This document shows, piece by piece, positions 8,464-14,770 of a DNA stretch of 14,770 nucleotides. The notes beneath the pieces are model-generated. The model saw nothing but the letters and a program-made list of their open reading frames with translations, ran no database searches and had not been told where the DNA came from. Source of the stretch: CAUTUX01 sp963532875 (GTDB lineage Bacteria; Bacillota; Clostridia; Christensenellales; CAG-917); NCBI GenBank assembly GCA_963532875.1, contig CAUSLO010000031.1, positions 1 through 14,770 of the forward strand, written 5' to 3'. Numbering within the stretch: the stretch's first letter is position 1; the number at the start of each line of letters is the position of its first letter. The position numbers were made by a program, and so were the translations under genes.

Positions 8464-9530
8464 AATTGCCTACCTTCAAACAAATTTTTCACCTTTTTCA
8501 TGCCTAAATCTGTGATTTTGCCATCTTGGGTTATGTATTGTTTGTGTATCAAATACGTTTTCGTGTCTTGATTTAACTCATATTTATCGCTATTCGTATA
8601 TAAATGGATTAAATAATGGTACTTATTTATCTGCTTTTTATATATAACCTGCTTAATTCCTACGACTACTAACCCACGTTTTGGTGAAAACAACAATGAC
8701 AATACCGCTAACCCTGACAAAATGATTATAACGGCGGACGATGGCGGAAAATTCTTCACAAAATGCGAGATGGTTATCCCAATTATCCCCGAAATTAACC
8801 CAATTGCTCCTGAAATTATGAAATTAACACTAAATTTGTCTGAAAATTGCCTTGCAATGAACGTTGGGGCTATTATCATGGTGGTTAATAAAATGATACC
8901 GATGGACTGAATTCCCAAAATTACACAAACGACCAGTGTTGAAATTATGAAAATTTCTGCCAATACTGAATCAAACCCTAATGCCTTATACAGTGCCTTA
9001 TCAAACGTATATAACTTGATTTCTTTCCAAAATAACGCAAATAACGTAAAAATTACTACGGAAACCGCCAAAATGCTGTATAAATCGACCTTTGATATAT
9101 ATGCAACTTGTCCAAATATTATTTCTTCAATACTTGCTCTCTCATTTATGTTCTTTTTATCTAAAATACTAATCAAAACTTGCCCAAATCCAAAAAATCC
9201 TGCCAACAATACCGCCAAAATTGTCGTTTTTTTCAATTTTGTGTACTTTTTTATGGTTCTAAAAAGTATCAACATGAAAATACATGATATGGCAGAACCT
9301 AGTAGCAGTATAAAAATGTTCTTTTTTTTGAGTATGATAAACGCCAAAGCGACCCCTGGTAACGTGGCATGTACCATACTTTCGCCAATTAATGCTTCCT
9401 TTCTAACTACAACCACTACCCCAAATGAACCGAGTAACAATCCTAAAATTGCAACAGTCATTAACGTTAATATAAATAAATAATTATTTTGCAACCAAAA
9501 ACCGCTATTTGATGCAATTAAATTGGACAT
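8454..9530 (-). CDS. troC: Metal ABC transporter permease (first subunit, TroC/MntC-like) with C-terminal extension
   Basis: An ABC-3 family permease of 358 residues. Hydrophobic helices fill about 15-290. The conserved cytoplasmic loop that meets the ATPase is clear at 43-60 (RKEALIGESMVHATLPGV), and the family ending FPPSSAVIIILSGLA...FSPKRGLVVV lies at 261-290. Residues about 295-355 are a polar extension (KQINKYHYLIHLY..., then DLGMKKVKNLFE) that could be a shortened winged helix like the one on its partner. The ATG at 9528-9530 directly follows the TAA of the ATPase gene with no gap. The 3' end overlaps the next permease by 10 bp. With the partner it should form the channel that passes a divalent metal across the membrane. 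The extension's fold is less certain than the permease assignment. Confidence 0.92.
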   Translation of the reverse strand: MSNLIASNSGFWLQNNYLFILTLMTVAILGLLLGSFGVVVVVRKEALIGESMVHATLPGVALAFIILKKKNIFILLLGSAISCIFMLILFRTIKKYTKLKKTTILAVLLAGFFGFGQVLISILDKKNINERASIEEIIFGQVAYISKVDLYSILAVSVVIFTLFALFWKEIKLYTFDKALYKALGFDSVLAEIFIISTLVVCVILGIQSIGIILLTTMIIAPTFIARQFSDKFSVNFIISGAIGLISGIIGITISHFVKNFPPSSAVIIILSGLAVLSLLFSPKRGLVVVGIKQVIYKKQINKYHYLIHLYTNSDKYELNQDTKTYLIHKQYITQDGKITDLGMKKVKNLFEGRQFWI

Positions 9531-10253
9531 TTAACGATTAACCTCATATGTCAACTTTATATTTTCTGGCGTAAATACTTCGGATACTTTGCCACTAGCA
9601 ATTAACTTGAAATTGATTAACGTTACATCCTGAAAATACTCTTTGACGGTTTGTAAATCGTGATGTGTGGCTATTATTGTCTTCCCTTCTTTATTTAACT
9701 TTTTTAACAATTCCATTATCGCTTCTTCTGTCTTTTTATCTATTCCTTGCAGTGGTTCGTCTAACAACAAAATTTCCGCATTTTGTACTAATGCTCGGGC
9801 TATAAAAACACGTTGTTGTTGCCCACCTGATAACTCGGAAATTTGTTGGTTTTTGAACTCACTCATCCCCACTTTTTCAAGTGCTTCTAACGCTCTTTGT
9901 TTGTGCTCCTTTTTGGGTCTGCGTATTAGTCCTAATTCCCCATATGTTCCCATTAAAACAACATCAAATACCGTTACAGGGAATGACCAGTCAACATCAT
10001 TTTTCTGTGGGACGTATGCACATTTCTTTTTAACCTTTTTGTATTTTTTTCCAAATATCCTAATCGTACCTGATATTGGTTTTAATATCCCAACTATGGA
10101 TTTCAACAATGTGGTTTTTCCTGCTCCGTTTGGTCCAATGACCGCCATAAATGAGAATTTTGGTATGTCTAAATGGATATCCCATAGGACTGGTTTGTAA
10201 TTGTAGGCTACGCTTAACTCCTCTATACAAATGGCTTCATCGCTATGTATCAT
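9531..10253 (-). CDS. troB: Metal ABC transporter ATP-binding protein (TroB/MntB-like)
   Basis: A complete 240-residue ABC ATPase that powers the metal importer from the cytoplasmic face. Visible motifs are Walker A GPNGAGKT (40-47), the Q-loop VPQ (81-83), the signature LSGGQ (141-145), Walker B ILLLDEP (161-167) and the switch histidine in ATHHD (H197 or H198). The segment VDWSFPVTVFDVVLMGTYG (87-105) after the Q-loop is characteristic of Mn/Zn/Fe-chelate importers of the TroB/MntB/SitB group. Nothing is truncated and no catalytic residue is missing. The ATG at 10251-10253 overlaps the stop of the binding-protein gene (shared ATGA), and the next gene starts directly after its stop, so the operon is translationally coupled on both sides. 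Confidence 0.96.
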   Translation of the reverse strand: MIHSDEAICIEELSVAYNYKPVLWDIHLDIPKFSFMAVIGPNGAGKTTLLKSIVGILKPISGTIRIFGKKYKKVKKKCAYVPQKNDVDWSFPVTVFDVVLMGTYGELGLIRRPKKEHKQRALEALEKVGMSEFKNQQISELSGGQQQRVFIARALVQNAEILLLDEPLQGIDKKTEEAIMELLKKLNKEGKTIIATHHDLQTVKEYFQDVTLINFKLIASGKVSEVFTPENIKLTYEVNR

Positions 10254-11236
10254 TGTATTGCACTCACTATTGTGTTGATATTTCTTGTCATCATTTTGAT
10301 ATATGTGTCTGCATTTTCATCCTTTGTTCCTAATGCATCTGCAAACAAAACACCACCTTTTTTCAACTCATGTCCGCTCTTTTTTGCTAGGTCTATAAGT
10401 GCATTAATTCCCTTATCACTTAATGATGATTCTGGGAATATTGCCCTTACGTTATGCTCTTTTATTTCCCCAACTAATCCCGTTAAATCACGTTCATTTG
10501 CCTCTGCAATTGTTGACACTCCTTGGATGTGTAGGAACTCAATTCCAAATGCTCTTTCTAAGTATGCAAATGCATCATGTTGGGTTACAACTCTCTTCTT
10601 TTCTTCTGGAATTTTTGAGAGTTTTTCTTTCAATTCTTTGTCTAAATTACTTAACTTTTCTAAGTATGAATTTAAATTCTTTTTGTATTTGGCAGTGTTT
10701 TCCTTGTCAATTTCCGACAACTTCTTTTCAACTATCTTTGCTGCCTCTTTCCATAAATTGATATCATGCCAAAAATGTGGATCTATTTCACCATGATGAT
10801 GATCTTCTTCATGTTGATGCTCATGCTCTCCTTCATGGTGATGTTCATGTTCTCCAGCTTTGATAAAGCCTTTCTCGGATACTTTAAGTGTTTGATATAA
10901 CTCATCACCTACACTAAACACTTTGTTTTTGTTTTTTGCAATATTCTTTATGCTATCCAACGCCTTGCTTTCTAATTGTAACCCCATTGTGAATACTGCC
11001 TTTGCGTTCTTTATTTTGCTTGTATGGCTACTTGTCATTTGAAAATGATGAGCATCTACGTTTGCACCCATCAATGGCGATACTTTTTCACTATCACCAG
11101 CAATATTGGATACTAGGTCTGCCAATACACTTGTTGTCGTTACTATTGCTCCTTTATCTTTTTTTGTACATGCTGCTAAAGAAAAAATGCTTAGTGTTGC
11201 CAATACAGTTATTAATATATATTTAATTCTTTTCAT
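10250..11236 (-). CDS. troA: Metal ABC transporter substrate-binding lipoprotein with His-rich loop (TroA/ZnuA family)
   Basis: A 328-residue cluster A-I binding protein that captures a divalent metal outside the membrane. The N-terminus is a lipoprotein signal: MKRIK, a hydrophobic core, and the lipobox SLAAC with Cys23. Predicted ligands are H63 (DAHHF), H154 (DPHFWHD), H220 (TQHDAF) and D300 (FADALG); GVSTIAEAN (239-247) and FPESSLSD (267-274) are family motifs. Between the first and second ligand is a His/Glu-rich loop (about 129-151), common in zinc-binding ZnuA/AdcA proteins but generally absent from Mn-binding ones, so specificity is unclear. AGGAGG lies 5 bases before the ATG. It is the first gene of the four-gene operon and overlaps the ATPase gene by 4 bp. 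The troA name follows gene order; mntA or znuA would be equally defensible. Confidence 0.95.
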   Translation of the reverse strand: MKRIKYILITVLATLSIFSLAACTKKDKGAIVTTTSVLADLVSNIAGDSEKVSPLMGANVDAHHFQMTSSHTSKIKNAKAVFTMGLQLESKALDSIKNIAKNKNKVFSVGDELYQTLKVSEKGFIKAGEHEHHHEGEHEHQHEEDHHHGEIDPHFWHDINLWKEAAKIVEKKLSEIDKENTAKYKKNLNSYLEKLSNLDKELKEKLSKIPEEKKRVVTQHDAFAYLERAFGIEFLHIQGVSTIAEANERDLTGLVGEIKEHNVRAIFPESSLSDKGINALIDLAKKSGHELKKGGVLFADALGTKDENADTYIKMMTRNINTIVSAIQ

Positions 11237-11261
11237 GTATTCCTCCTAATTCAATTTTGTT

Positions 11262-11289
11262 ATTATATACCCAAATATGTGATTGTAAA
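11262..11289 (-). promoter_or_regulatory. Promoter of the metal-uptake operon
   Basis: On the minus strand TTTACA (11284-11289) and a perfect TATAAT (11262-11267) are 16 bases apart, with the binding-protein start codon about 26 bases past the -10 box and AGGAGG between. I see no clear MntR/TroR/DtxR or Zur palindrome around it, so metal regulation cannot be read from the sequence. Confidence 0.65.
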
Positions 11290-11345
11290 GTAAAAAATTC
11301 CTTATTATTTAAGCGTTATGTTGTTCTATCGGATTAGACATGCTA

Positions 11346-12062
11346 TTAATTGTCTTTCACTTTGTTAAAATCATATAACATATATGCAATATTTAAACCA
11401 AATACTGTAACTGCATATACAAATATAAATTGAAATTCGCCTTTTGTGAATCTGTGCTCTATTAATGTTCTAGGCAACGAAAGTATGTTCCATGAATTCA
11501 ATCTAATGAATCTTCCCAAATGTACTGCAAATGCAATTAATATACTCTCACATGCAATTAGTCCTATTCTGGCTAATATATTGTTCTTGTTCTTTAGTAT
11601 GATGTCGTTAATCCCCTCAATTTGCCTTACGCCTAATATTGTTGCTGTAACGGAACATATAAATATATTAAGTATGTCAATATATCCTACAACATTAACT
11701 AAGTATGTTCTGTATATTCCGTGCCCTAAAATGTATTCATGTCTGGATATATGAATAAAGTCAGTTATTACATAAAACGAATTAGGCATAAATATAAAGG
11801 CTATAAAGAATACAAACCAATTCCATATGATATTGTTATTTAAACTCTTGCTATGCCAATTCTTATACTTATATATCAACAAAGATGGTATGACAGCCAA
11901 CCCTACGTTATATATCAAAAACAAATGATCTAATGGTCCTTTTTCTTTGGATACAATTGCACGTATTGTTGCCAAGACAAATGACAAACAAATTAATACC
12001 AATATGCTTAACCTTATGTTTAATGCTTTTCCTTTCTTGAGCATAGCAACAATATACCACAT
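11346..12062 (-). CDS. DUF1361 family integral membrane protein
   Basis: 238 residues with about six or seven hydrophobic helices. Two hallmark blocks of the DUF1361 family are present: FMPNSFYVITDFIHI (91-105) and HLGRFIRLNSWNI (181-193). The length is normal for the family, whose biochemical role is not established, so none is proposed. The start is uncertain. The ATG at 12060-12062 has no ribosome binding site, nor does the in-frame ATG at 12042-12044. A TATACA sequence at 12073-12078 would place transcription start only a few bases before the first ATG, so the mRNA could be nearly leaderless. The first ATG lies in the loop of a perfect inverted repeat (12047-12074). The gene stands alone, divergent from the tRNA gene and about 110 bases ahead of the metal operon. 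Confidence 0.88.
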   Translation of the reverse strand: MWYIVAMLKKGKALNIRLSILVLICLSFVLATIRAIVSKEKGPLDHLFLIYNVGLAVIPSLLIYKYKNWHSKSLNNNIIWNWFVFFIAFIFMPNSFYVITDFIHISRHEYILGHGIYRTYLVNVVGYIDILNIFICSVTATILGVRQIEGINDIILKNKNNILARIGLIACESILIAFAVHLGRFIRLNSWNILSLPRTLIEHRFTKGEFQFIFVYAVTVFGLNIAYMLYDFNKVKDN

Positions 12063-12074
12063 ATGATATTGTTG
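12047..12074. repeat. Perfect 9-bp inverted repeat around the DUF1361 start codon
   Basis: CAACAATAT (12047-12055) and ATATTGTTG (12066-12074) are exact reverse complements separated by 10 bases that contain the first ATG of the DUF1361 gene. The right arm also overlaps the putative -35 box of the plus-strand tRNA gene. It could be a repressor operator or an mRNA hairpin masking the start; the sequence does not decide. Confidence 0.6.
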
Positions 12075-12100
12075 TATACACTTTCAAAATGTGATATAAA
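12072..12100 (+). promoter_or_regulatory. Putative promoter of the tRNA-Glu gene
   Basis: TTGTAT (12072-12077) and TATAAA (12095-12100) are separated by 17 bases, with the mature tRNA beginning 19 bases past the -10 box. The -35 match is weak (3 of 6). Confidence 0.45.
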
Positions 12101-12118
12101 AATATTCATAATCTTCTT

Positions 12119-12193
12119 GCCGCCATGGTCAAGAGGTCAAGACGTCGCCCTCTCACGGCGGAATCAAGGGTTCGATTCCCTTTGGCGGTACCA
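12119..12193 (+). tRNA. tRNA-Glu (anticodon CTC)
   Basis: A complete cloverleaf of 75 bases including an encoded CCA. The acceptor stem is GCCGCCA (12119-12125) with TGGCGGT (12183-12189, one G-T pair), then discriminator A. The D arm has the 3-bp stem GTC/GAC typical of tRNA-Glu. The anticodon stem TCGCC/GGCGG encloses loop CTCTCAC with anticodon CTC at 12152-12154. The T arm is AAGGG-TTCGATT-CCCTT. It decodes GAG glutamate codons. It is the only plus-strand gene I support here, and its 3' end faces the restriction-modification-like cassette. Confidence 0.96.
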
Positions 12194-12305
12194 GATTTAT
12201 TTATATGCTTTCAACACAAAATAATATAGATTTCCCGCATCTAAATATTCTGTTTTTCCTAGGAACAATATGAGTTTTTTTCAATGCCTTAGTAAATTTG
12301 ATATT
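12194..12305. other. Intergenic spacer between the tRNA and the DUF3883 gene
   Basis: AT-rich and without a reading frame. A 5-bp stem (TAGAT/ATCTA, loop of 7) near 12226-12242 is too weak to call a terminator. I see no copy of the tRNA 3' end that would mark an attachment site. Confidence 0.5.
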
Positions 12306-12686
12306 TTATTTTGTTTTTTTTGTTACTGCAAAAGTTTCAGGGTCAAAATTGTAATTATTTAATAACTCGGTTGCCGTTATAATTTTTATTTCACCTCTTC
12401 TTGTATTTTTATCAAAATTAAAAACTCTATATATTACCGCACCGTCATTCTTATACTGATCAAAGAAGTCTTCCTCATTTCTAGTCATATAAAATACAGT
12501 CTCAGCAGAACCTAACGTTGTTTTTACCTCTATTCTTAGAATATTACCATTATCGTCAATAGAACTAATGTCGTATCCTAAACCATCACCTTGTAGTTTG
12601 CTTAAATGTTGAACTCTATCAACATCGCCTTTACTAAAACTTGCGACTTTATCTCTTTCATATTGATAGACAAATTCTTCTCCCAT
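12306..12686 (-). CDS. DUF3883 (NOV_C) nuclease-like domain; apparent C-terminal part of a split restriction-type protein
   Basis: 126 residues from the first ATG. The DUF3883/NOV_C pattern is clear: GEEFVYQYE (2-10), GDGLGYDI (33-40), RIEVKTT (51-57), FYMTRNE (65-71) and YRVFNF (86-91). The D39 and E53-x-K55 arrangement fits a PD-(D/E)xK-type nuclease core; this domain is common in restriction proteins. The ATG at 12684-12686 has no convincing ribosome binding site. The same frame stays open 32 codons further upstream to a TAA at 12783-12785 and encodes a family-like linker (FSGRDVDWAKKNEDNQEIW) but has no ATG, GTG or TTG. So this is probably the 3' part of a gene beginning at 13085 and broken by that stop. 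Genuine initiation at 12686, or read-through, remains possible. Confidence 0.7.
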   Translation of the reverse strand: MGEEFVYQYERDKVASFSKGDVDRVQHLSKLQGDGLGYDISSIDDNGNILRIEVKTTLGSAETVFYMTRNEEDFFDQYKNDGAVIYRVFNFDKNTRRGEIKIITATELLNNYNFDPETFAVTKKTK

Positions 12687-12782
12687 ATTCCATATTTCTT
12701 GATTATCCTCATTCTTCTTTGCCCAATCTACATCTCTACCTGAAAACTTAATTGCCCTCTTTTTCCTTTCATTAATTTCAGT

Positions 12783-13085
12783 TTAAAAAATTGGAAATAT
12801 GTTTTCGTTTAAAATCCCCTTCACAGCAGTAAATATTGCAGGTCTAGCGTTTTTATCAACAATGAAGCCTTCTTCGTACACCTTAACCGCCTCTGTTTGA
12901 TGTGCAACTATGTTACCTATTCTCTGAATTATTAATATCTCATTTCGTGTTTTTGACATCACTATATCTTCATTATCAAAAACTAGCACTTCATTTAATT
13001 TTTCCTTAACTTCTGATGTAGTTAATTGACCATATCTATCTAGTAGTGGTTTTATCGCTCTTCTTATTTCGGCTTCTGTATGCAT
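12783..13085 (-). CDS. N-terminal half of the split restriction-type protein (winged-helix-like)
   Basis: 100 residues from the ATG at 13083-13085, with GAGGA 8 bases upstream, starting 3 bases after the methylase stop. The sequence is helical and resembles a small winged-helix domain found ahead of nuclease domains (AIKPLLDRYGQLTTSEVKEK, then TRNEILIIQRIGNI and a polar wing); no signal peptide or membrane segment. It ends at TAA 12783-12785. The stop is in the same frame as the DUF3883 domain, and the combined length (about 260 codons from 13085 to 12306) is reasonable for a single winged-helix/DUF3883 endonuclease. Its position after a methyltransferase suggests the restriction partner. The fold is my reading of the sequence, not a motif match. 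Confidence 0.65.
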   Translation of the reverse strand: MHTEAEIRRAIKPLLDRYGQLTTSEVKEKLNEVLVFDNEDIVMSKTRNEILIIQRIGNIVAHQTEAVKVYEEGFIVDKNARPAIFTAVKGILNENIFPIF

Positions 13086-13088
13086 AAT

Positions 13089-14210
13089 TTATTCCTCAAA
13101 TTTATAATTTGTTATCAGTAAATGTTTCACTTTTTTTTCATTTCTATTTTGAAAACTCACAAGATACTTTTTGTCAAAACTTCTAATGTTAAAATCCTTG
13201 TAAAGTTCATAAATAAAATTAGTATTTTTAATTATTAGCATAAAGTTTGCTTTAGTTTGCTTACAAAACTTTGACAGCCTTTTATGGTCTGTAGCATCAA
13301 AAACATTATTTGCATATGTGGAAAACGTTGTATCATATGGTGGATCTAAAAATATAAAATCATCTTCCCCCGCAATATTTCTATTAAAGAACTCATCAAA
13401 ATCAAGAGCAGAAATTTCAGTCCTATCTAGAATATTTGCCATCTCTTGACTCTCCATATAGGCAATTTTTTTTTCTAAAGACTTTCTGTTGTAACTCATG
13501 CCTCCATATGGCACATTGAAATCTCCATTTCCATTGTATCTGAACATAGAAGAATAACAATATTCTCGTATAAAATAAAAAATAGCATTTCTAAATTCTT
13601 TATCAATATTTAGTTTTTCTGAGTTGTTGTATAAAAATCTAAAATGTGTGTACAGTCCACTTTTAAAAGAAGTTTCTATATTTTCTTTTACATTGTTACT
13701 TGATAGAGTACCCATTTCTTTTTCAATTACTTTCATTCTTTTTAATTTTCTTGATACGCTACTATCAAGTTCTTTTAATATTCTTTTCCCATCAACTATA
13801 AATTTTTCATTCAATATTCCATTAAATTCTTCAGATTTTGTTAATATGAAAATTTCTATATAATTTGAAAGTTCTTTATCTGATATGTCTCCCTCTTTAT
13901 AGTTATTATATAGACAAGTTAGTTCATCTATATATTTTTCAGTTATGTTTTCAAGTATCTTCCAACACTTATCTATTTCCTTAATTGCATAAAAAAAAGA
14001 CGTGTTTCTTTCTTTAACACAACGATAAAGTGCCATTAATTCTTCGGATTTATCATTAATGTAATACTTATTGCAATTTTCTAGCCCAAAGTATAGTGCT
14101 CCGCCACCTACAAATGGCTCATAATAATTGTTTATGTTCTTGGGTACATTGTCTAATATTATTTTGAGTTCATCAGTTTTCCCACCGGGCCACTTTATAA
14201 ATGGTTTCAT
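13089..14210 (-). CDS. D12-class (Dam-type) DNA adenine N6-methyltransferase
   Basis: Transfers a methyl group from S-adenosylmethionine to adenine N6 in DNA. The D12-class order of motifs is intact: FIKWPGGK (4-11, motif X), EPFVGGGALYF (31-41, motif I, cofactor binding), FRYNGNGDFNVPYGG (223-237) and the catalytic DPPYD (289-293). A VKHLLITNY stretch (361-369) closes the family C-terminus. At 373 residues it is longer than classical Dam/DpnM enzymes (about 280); the extra length is a charged middle region (about 75-185) that may belong to the target-recognition domain. Its recognition sequence cannot be read from the protein. AAGGAGG precedes the ATG (14208-14210) and overlaps the end of a broken regulator gene. 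Downstream, 3 bases separate it from the nuclease-like gene, so it is the central gene of an R-M-like operon and the only one of the three apparently undamaged. Confidence 0.93.
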   Translation of the reverse strand: MKPFIKWPGGKTDELKIILDNVPKNINNYYEPFVGGGALYFGLENCNKYYINDKSEELMALYRCVKERNTSFFYAIKEIDKCWKILENITEKYIDELTCLYNNYKEGDISDKELSNYIEIFILTKSEEFNGILNEKFIVDGKRILKELDSSVSRKLKRMKVIEKEMGTLSSNNVKENIETSFKSGLYTHFRFLYNNSEKLNIDKEFRNAIFYFIREYCYSSMFRYNGNGDFNVPYGGMSYNRKSLEKKIAYMESQEMANILDRTEISALDFDEFFNRNIAGEDDFIFLDPPYDTTFSTYANNVFDATDHKRLSKFCKQTKANFMLIIKNTNFIYELYKDFNIRSFDKKYLVSFQNRNEKKVKHLLITNYKFEE

Positions 14211-14413
14211 TTAAACCTCCTTAATTACTTCAACTACATCTTCAACTTTACAATCCATCGCCAAACAGATTTTTTCGATTGAGTCAAGGTTTACATAAAC
14301 ATTTTTACTCATTCTAGACACAATATTGCTTGTTATATTTGCAGTCTTTTTAAACCTTCTTTGTTCATTCCTTTTTCAACCATAAGTGCTACAAAATGTT
14401 TATAACTTATAGT
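14211..14413 (-). pseudogene. Remnant of a small XRE-type helix-turn-helix regulator
   Basis: On the minus strand one frame reads ISYKHFVALMVEKGMNKEGLK from 14410. Another frame continues with TANITSNIVSRMSKNVYV and DSIEKICLAMDCKVEDVVEV and stops at TAA 14211-14213, directly before the methylase ATG. Joined, this is a ~67-residue XRE-family regulator of the small kind (MISYK...SKNEYVSLDVLEKICKALDC pattern) often found beside DNA methyltransferases. Adding one base to the A5 run at 14347-14351 restores a continuous frame. The expected start codon is also missing: the codon before ATA-AGT-TAT-AAA is ACT, with an in-frame TAA seven codons upstream of that ATA. Two independent defects favour a dead gene over a sequencing error. 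Confidence 0.65.
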
Positions 14414-14770
14414 AATTTTACTAATTCCTTATCTTCTAAAAATTTTTTATAGTATATCATGAATCAGTATAAAAAATTATTTATAAGACTTTAATACTTG
14501 CATCTACGTTAGTGATTTTGACAAGTGTTTGTAAAATTAACTATCACTTTTTTAATTTCTATCCTTAATACCATTTACAAGCAATATGCACTTTCCTCTC
14601 TAGTTTTCTGTTTGAATTACTTGCATTTGTCAATACCTCAGCAATTTCAATTTTTTAATTTTGCACATGTGAAATGCTGATTTTTGCAGTTTTTGAGTCT
14701 GTAGAATGCCTAAAATAAAGAATTCCCAATTTCAGACACTATATACCCAAAACGTCAGCCAATTCTCTAA
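14414..14770. other. Noncoding right end, nothing recognised
   Basis: No frame longer than about 30 codons is seen on either strand. The minus strand holds TATACT/TATAAA-like sequence at 14445-14456 that could be a -10 for the R-M-like operon, but no fitting -35 is present. About 14640-14700 has short runs that look faintly protein-like on the minus strand, interrupted by stops; a degraded mobile element is possible but I cannot name one. Confidence 0.4.

Noticed and set aside
11237..11300. An MntR/TroR/Zur operator near the metal operon promoter
   Set aside because: I searched by eye for a palindrome overlapping the promoter and found only imperfect AT-rich matches.
12226..12242. Terminator hairpin after the tRNA or the DUF3883 gene
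   Set aside because: Only a 5-bp TAGAT/ATCTA stem with a 7-base loop and no adjacent T-run on either strand.
14580..14770. End of an insertion sequence
   Set aside because: Some runs look like old coding DNA, but no transposase motif, terminal inverted repeat or target duplication could be identified within the window.
1..14770. CRISPR array or tandem DNA repeats
   Set aside because: No regularly spaced direct repeats were seen; the repeats in the giant protein are visible only at the amino-acid level.

Overview
The window is AT-rich, and almost all its genes read on the minus strand behind strong AGGAGG-type ribosome binding sites. A lipobox-bearing metal-binding protein, a CIRCE-like heat-shock operator and a large secreted protein with Listeria-Bacteroides-type repeats point to a Gram-positive low-GC Bacillota. 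An anaerobic coccus of the Peptoniphilaceae/Tissierellia type is my best guess, but it is inference only.

Region 1 (1-7414). A two-gene operon encodes a 459-residue protein with coiled coil and C-terminal membrane anchor (5813-7192), then a giant exported repeat protein that runs off the left edge (1934 codons seen, 3' end missing). In front of it lies a near-perfect CIRCE element (7346-7372) just downstream of a plausible promoter that overlaps the stop codon of the preceding gene. This suggests HrcA/heat-shock control of an envelope protein pair, the most unusual thing in the window. The upstream protein carries three helix-extended-loop-helix (SAP/HeH/Rho-N-like) modules, odd for a membrane-anchored protein.

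Region 2 (7384-11289). A compact four-gene metal-uptake operon in troABCD/mntABCD order: His-rich lipoprotein, ATPase, two membrane permeases. Genes overlap by 4 bp, abut, and overlap by 10 bp, so translation is probably coupled. Both permeases carry extra C-terminal domains, clearly winged-helix-like in the second. A good sigma-A-type promoter precedes the first gene.

Region 3 (11346-12193). A DUF1361 membrane protein gene whose start codon sits in the loop of a perfect 9-bp inverted repeat, divergent from a tRNA-Glu(CTC) gene, the only plus-strand gene supported here.

Region 4 (12306-14413). Immediately past the 3' end of the tRNA is a restriction-modification-like cassette: an intact D12-class adenine DNA methyltransferase preceded by a frameshifted, start-less XRE-type regulator remnant and followed by a winged-helix/DUF3883 (NOV_C) nuclease-like gene split by an in-frame TAA. 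It looks like a decaying R-M system that has kept its methylase. The last ~360 bases hold no gene that I recognise.
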